In this document: piece by piece, positions 6,497 through 7,212 of the stretch
Layout: each line of letters opens with the position of its first letter
Position numbering within the stretch: the stretch's first letter is position 1
NCBI GenBank assembly: GCA_020848595.1
Contig: JADLHV010000098.1
Span: forward strand, 1 to 7,212
Reading direction: 5' to 3'
DNA from: Bacteroidia bacterium
GTDB lineage: Bacteria; Bacteroidota; Bacteroidia; NS11-12g; UBA955
DNA length: 7,212 bases
Notes under the pieces: generated by a model
The model's input: the letters and a program-made list of their open reading frames with translations, nothing else
What the model was told of the DNA's origin: nothing
The model's database searches: none
Position numbers and translations under genes: made by a program

Positions 6497-6841
6497 ATGG
6501 AAACAGATTTTAACGCTTGGTATGGTCGCAGTGATAAAGGCTTTCTCGAAATGATTGGCCATTTTATTCGTAAAACTCGCATAAATCTCAACAAAACACA
6601 ACAAGAAATTGCCGACAACACTGGTCTCAATAGAAGTACAATTATCCAAATAGAAAAAGGCAAAGGTGGTACGCTCATATCCTTTATTCAAATTCTTAGA
6701 GCGCTCGAATCACTCCAATTACTCAGTGCCTTTGAAGTATCTAAAAGTATTAGTCCTTTATTACTGGCAGAAATGGAAATGAAACAACGCAAAAGAGCTC
6801 GTAAAACCAAGAAAGATTCTTCGACTAAAAGCGATTGGTAA
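6497..6841 (+). CDS. hipB: HipB-type antitoxin, HTH (Xre family) transcriptional repressor
   Basis: The 114-residue protein has an HTH_3/Xre domain at about 20-76. Its recognition region runs from TQQEIADNTGLNRSTI into the typical QIEKGK (51-56). HipB antitoxins dimerise, repress their own operon and hold the HipA kinase inactive. The identity rests on this fold plus the immediately following hipA, whose ATG shares the last base of this stop codon (TAATG). The protein is longer than E. coli HipB (88), mainly through a Lys/Arg-rich tail (about 95-110) ending in SDW. The C-terminal tryptophan recalls Trp88 of E. coli HipB, which inserts into a HipA pocket. The start at 6497 agrees with the predicted promoter about 20 bases upstream; the next Met (codon 19) would cut close to the first helix. 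Confidence 0.85.
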   Translation: METDFNAWYGRSDKGFLEMIGHFIRKTRINLNKTQQEIADNTGLNRSTIIQIEKGKGGTLISFIQILRALESLQLLSAFEVSKSISPLLLAEMEMKQRKRARKTKKDSSTKSDW

Positions 6842-7212
6842 TGGTTTATACGGCGTTTGTAAATATCTGGAATAAAAGAGCAGCGGCGGTGGCATGGAAT
6901 CCTAATACACGCAGTGCCGACTTTGAGTATGATCCGAATTTTATTCAAAATAATTGGGATATTGCTCCTTTATCAATGCCTATTGAAAGGGCTAAAAATC
7001 GGATTTTCACTTTTCCGGATCATCGAGATTCTATCACTTTTAAAGGATTACCTGGTTTATTAGCTGATGTATTGCCTGATAAATATGGACACGTCTTAAT
7101 CAATGCTTGGCTGTCAAAAAATGGACGTGCAACCAATAGCCTGAATCCAGTTGAACTGCTATGTTTTATTGGAAACCGTGGCATGGGCGCTTTGGAATTT
7201 GAACCTGTGCAA
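6841..7212 (+). CDS. hipA: HipA-type toxin kinase, N-terminal part (3' truncated by window edge)
   Basis: The frame runs from the ATG at 6841 to the window edge without a stop: 124 codons of an expected ~400-440. The visible part is the HipA N-subdomain: FEYDPNFIQ (about 28-36), LSMPIE (about 43-48), then the conserved LPGLLADVLPDKYG (about 69-82) and the GNRGMGALEF block (about 111-120). HipA proteins are Ser/Thr kinases; E. coli HipA phosphorylates glutamyl-tRNA synthetase, which stops charging and triggers growth arrest. The catalytic Asp/Asn residues and the ATP-binding loop lie beyond the window, so it cannot be judged whether the gene is intact or active. The one-base overlap with hipB fits the usual antitoxin-first coupled arrangement. 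Confidence 0.88.
   Translation, partial: MVYTAFVNIWNKRAAAVAWNPNTRSADFEYDPNFIQNNWDIAPLSMPIERAKNRIFTFPDHRDSITFKGLPGLLADVLPDKYGHVLINAWLSKNGRATNSLNPVELLCFIGNRGMGALEFEPVQ

Noticed and set aside
6397..6691. Two overlapping minus-strand frames opposite hipB and its promoter
   Set aside because: They are antisense to a well-supported HTH gene and promoter, have low-complexity sequence, and resemble no protein family.
6688..6948. Minus-strand frame across the hipB-hipA junction
   Set aside because: Shadow of two coupled genes whose products are both recognisable.
1..7212. tRNA, rRNA, CRISPR array, insertion sequence or attachment site
   Set aside because: No cloverleaf-like segment, spaced repeat array, transposase motif or long terminal repeat was seen; nearly all of the window is coding.

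Overview
The window is AT-rich (G+C around one third by eye) and looks like chromosomal DNA of a Bacteroidota bacterium. Three things support this: a parA-parB-DUF5683 cluster, which is a familiar arrangement in that phylum; the absence of clear Shine-Dalgarno sequences at the starts; and promoter-like TTTG / TAnnTTTG elements, the Bacteroidota housekeeping pattern, ahead of at least one operon. The family or genus cannot be set from the sequence alone.

Layout. Positions 1-302 are the C-terminal end of an RseP-type site-2 intramembrane protease. It is followed after 7 bases by hscB (310-801), the J-domain co-chaperone of Fe-S cluster assembly. Convergent to it, with one base between the stops, is a long minus-strand gene (803-2455) for a family 5 (DppA/OppA-like) solute-binding lipoprotein with no permease or ATPase genes beside it. 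Divergent from that gene, 28 bases away, starts a plus-strand run: a UPF0173 metallo-beta-lactamase-fold hydrolase (2484-3164), parA (3179-3976), parB (3995-4915) and a DUF5683 membrane protein (4902-5483) that overlaps parB. Gaps of 14 and 18 bases and a 14-base overlap suggest these four are co-transcribed. A lipoprotein of unknown function follows (5530-6342, probable TTG start).

After a 154-base AT-rich intergenic region comes a hipBA-type toxin-antitoxin module: hipB (6497-6841) and the first 124 codons of hipA (6841 to the window edge), sharing one base. The intergenic region carries a full TTTG-N20-TATGTTTG promoter match about 20 bases ahead of hipB, two further TAnnTTTG matches, and small palindromes and repeats that could be HipB operators.

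Functionally the window mixes core housekeeping (regulated proteolysis, Fe-S biogenesis, chromosome partitioning) with accessory material (orphan solute-binding protein, unknown lipoprotein, hipBA). I found no tRNA, rRNA, CRISPR array, insertion sequence or clear parS site. I do not see a convincing new multi-gene system. The most rewarding places to look are the hipBA control region, the HipB tail, the unknown lipoprotein, and the hydrolase gene in front of parA.
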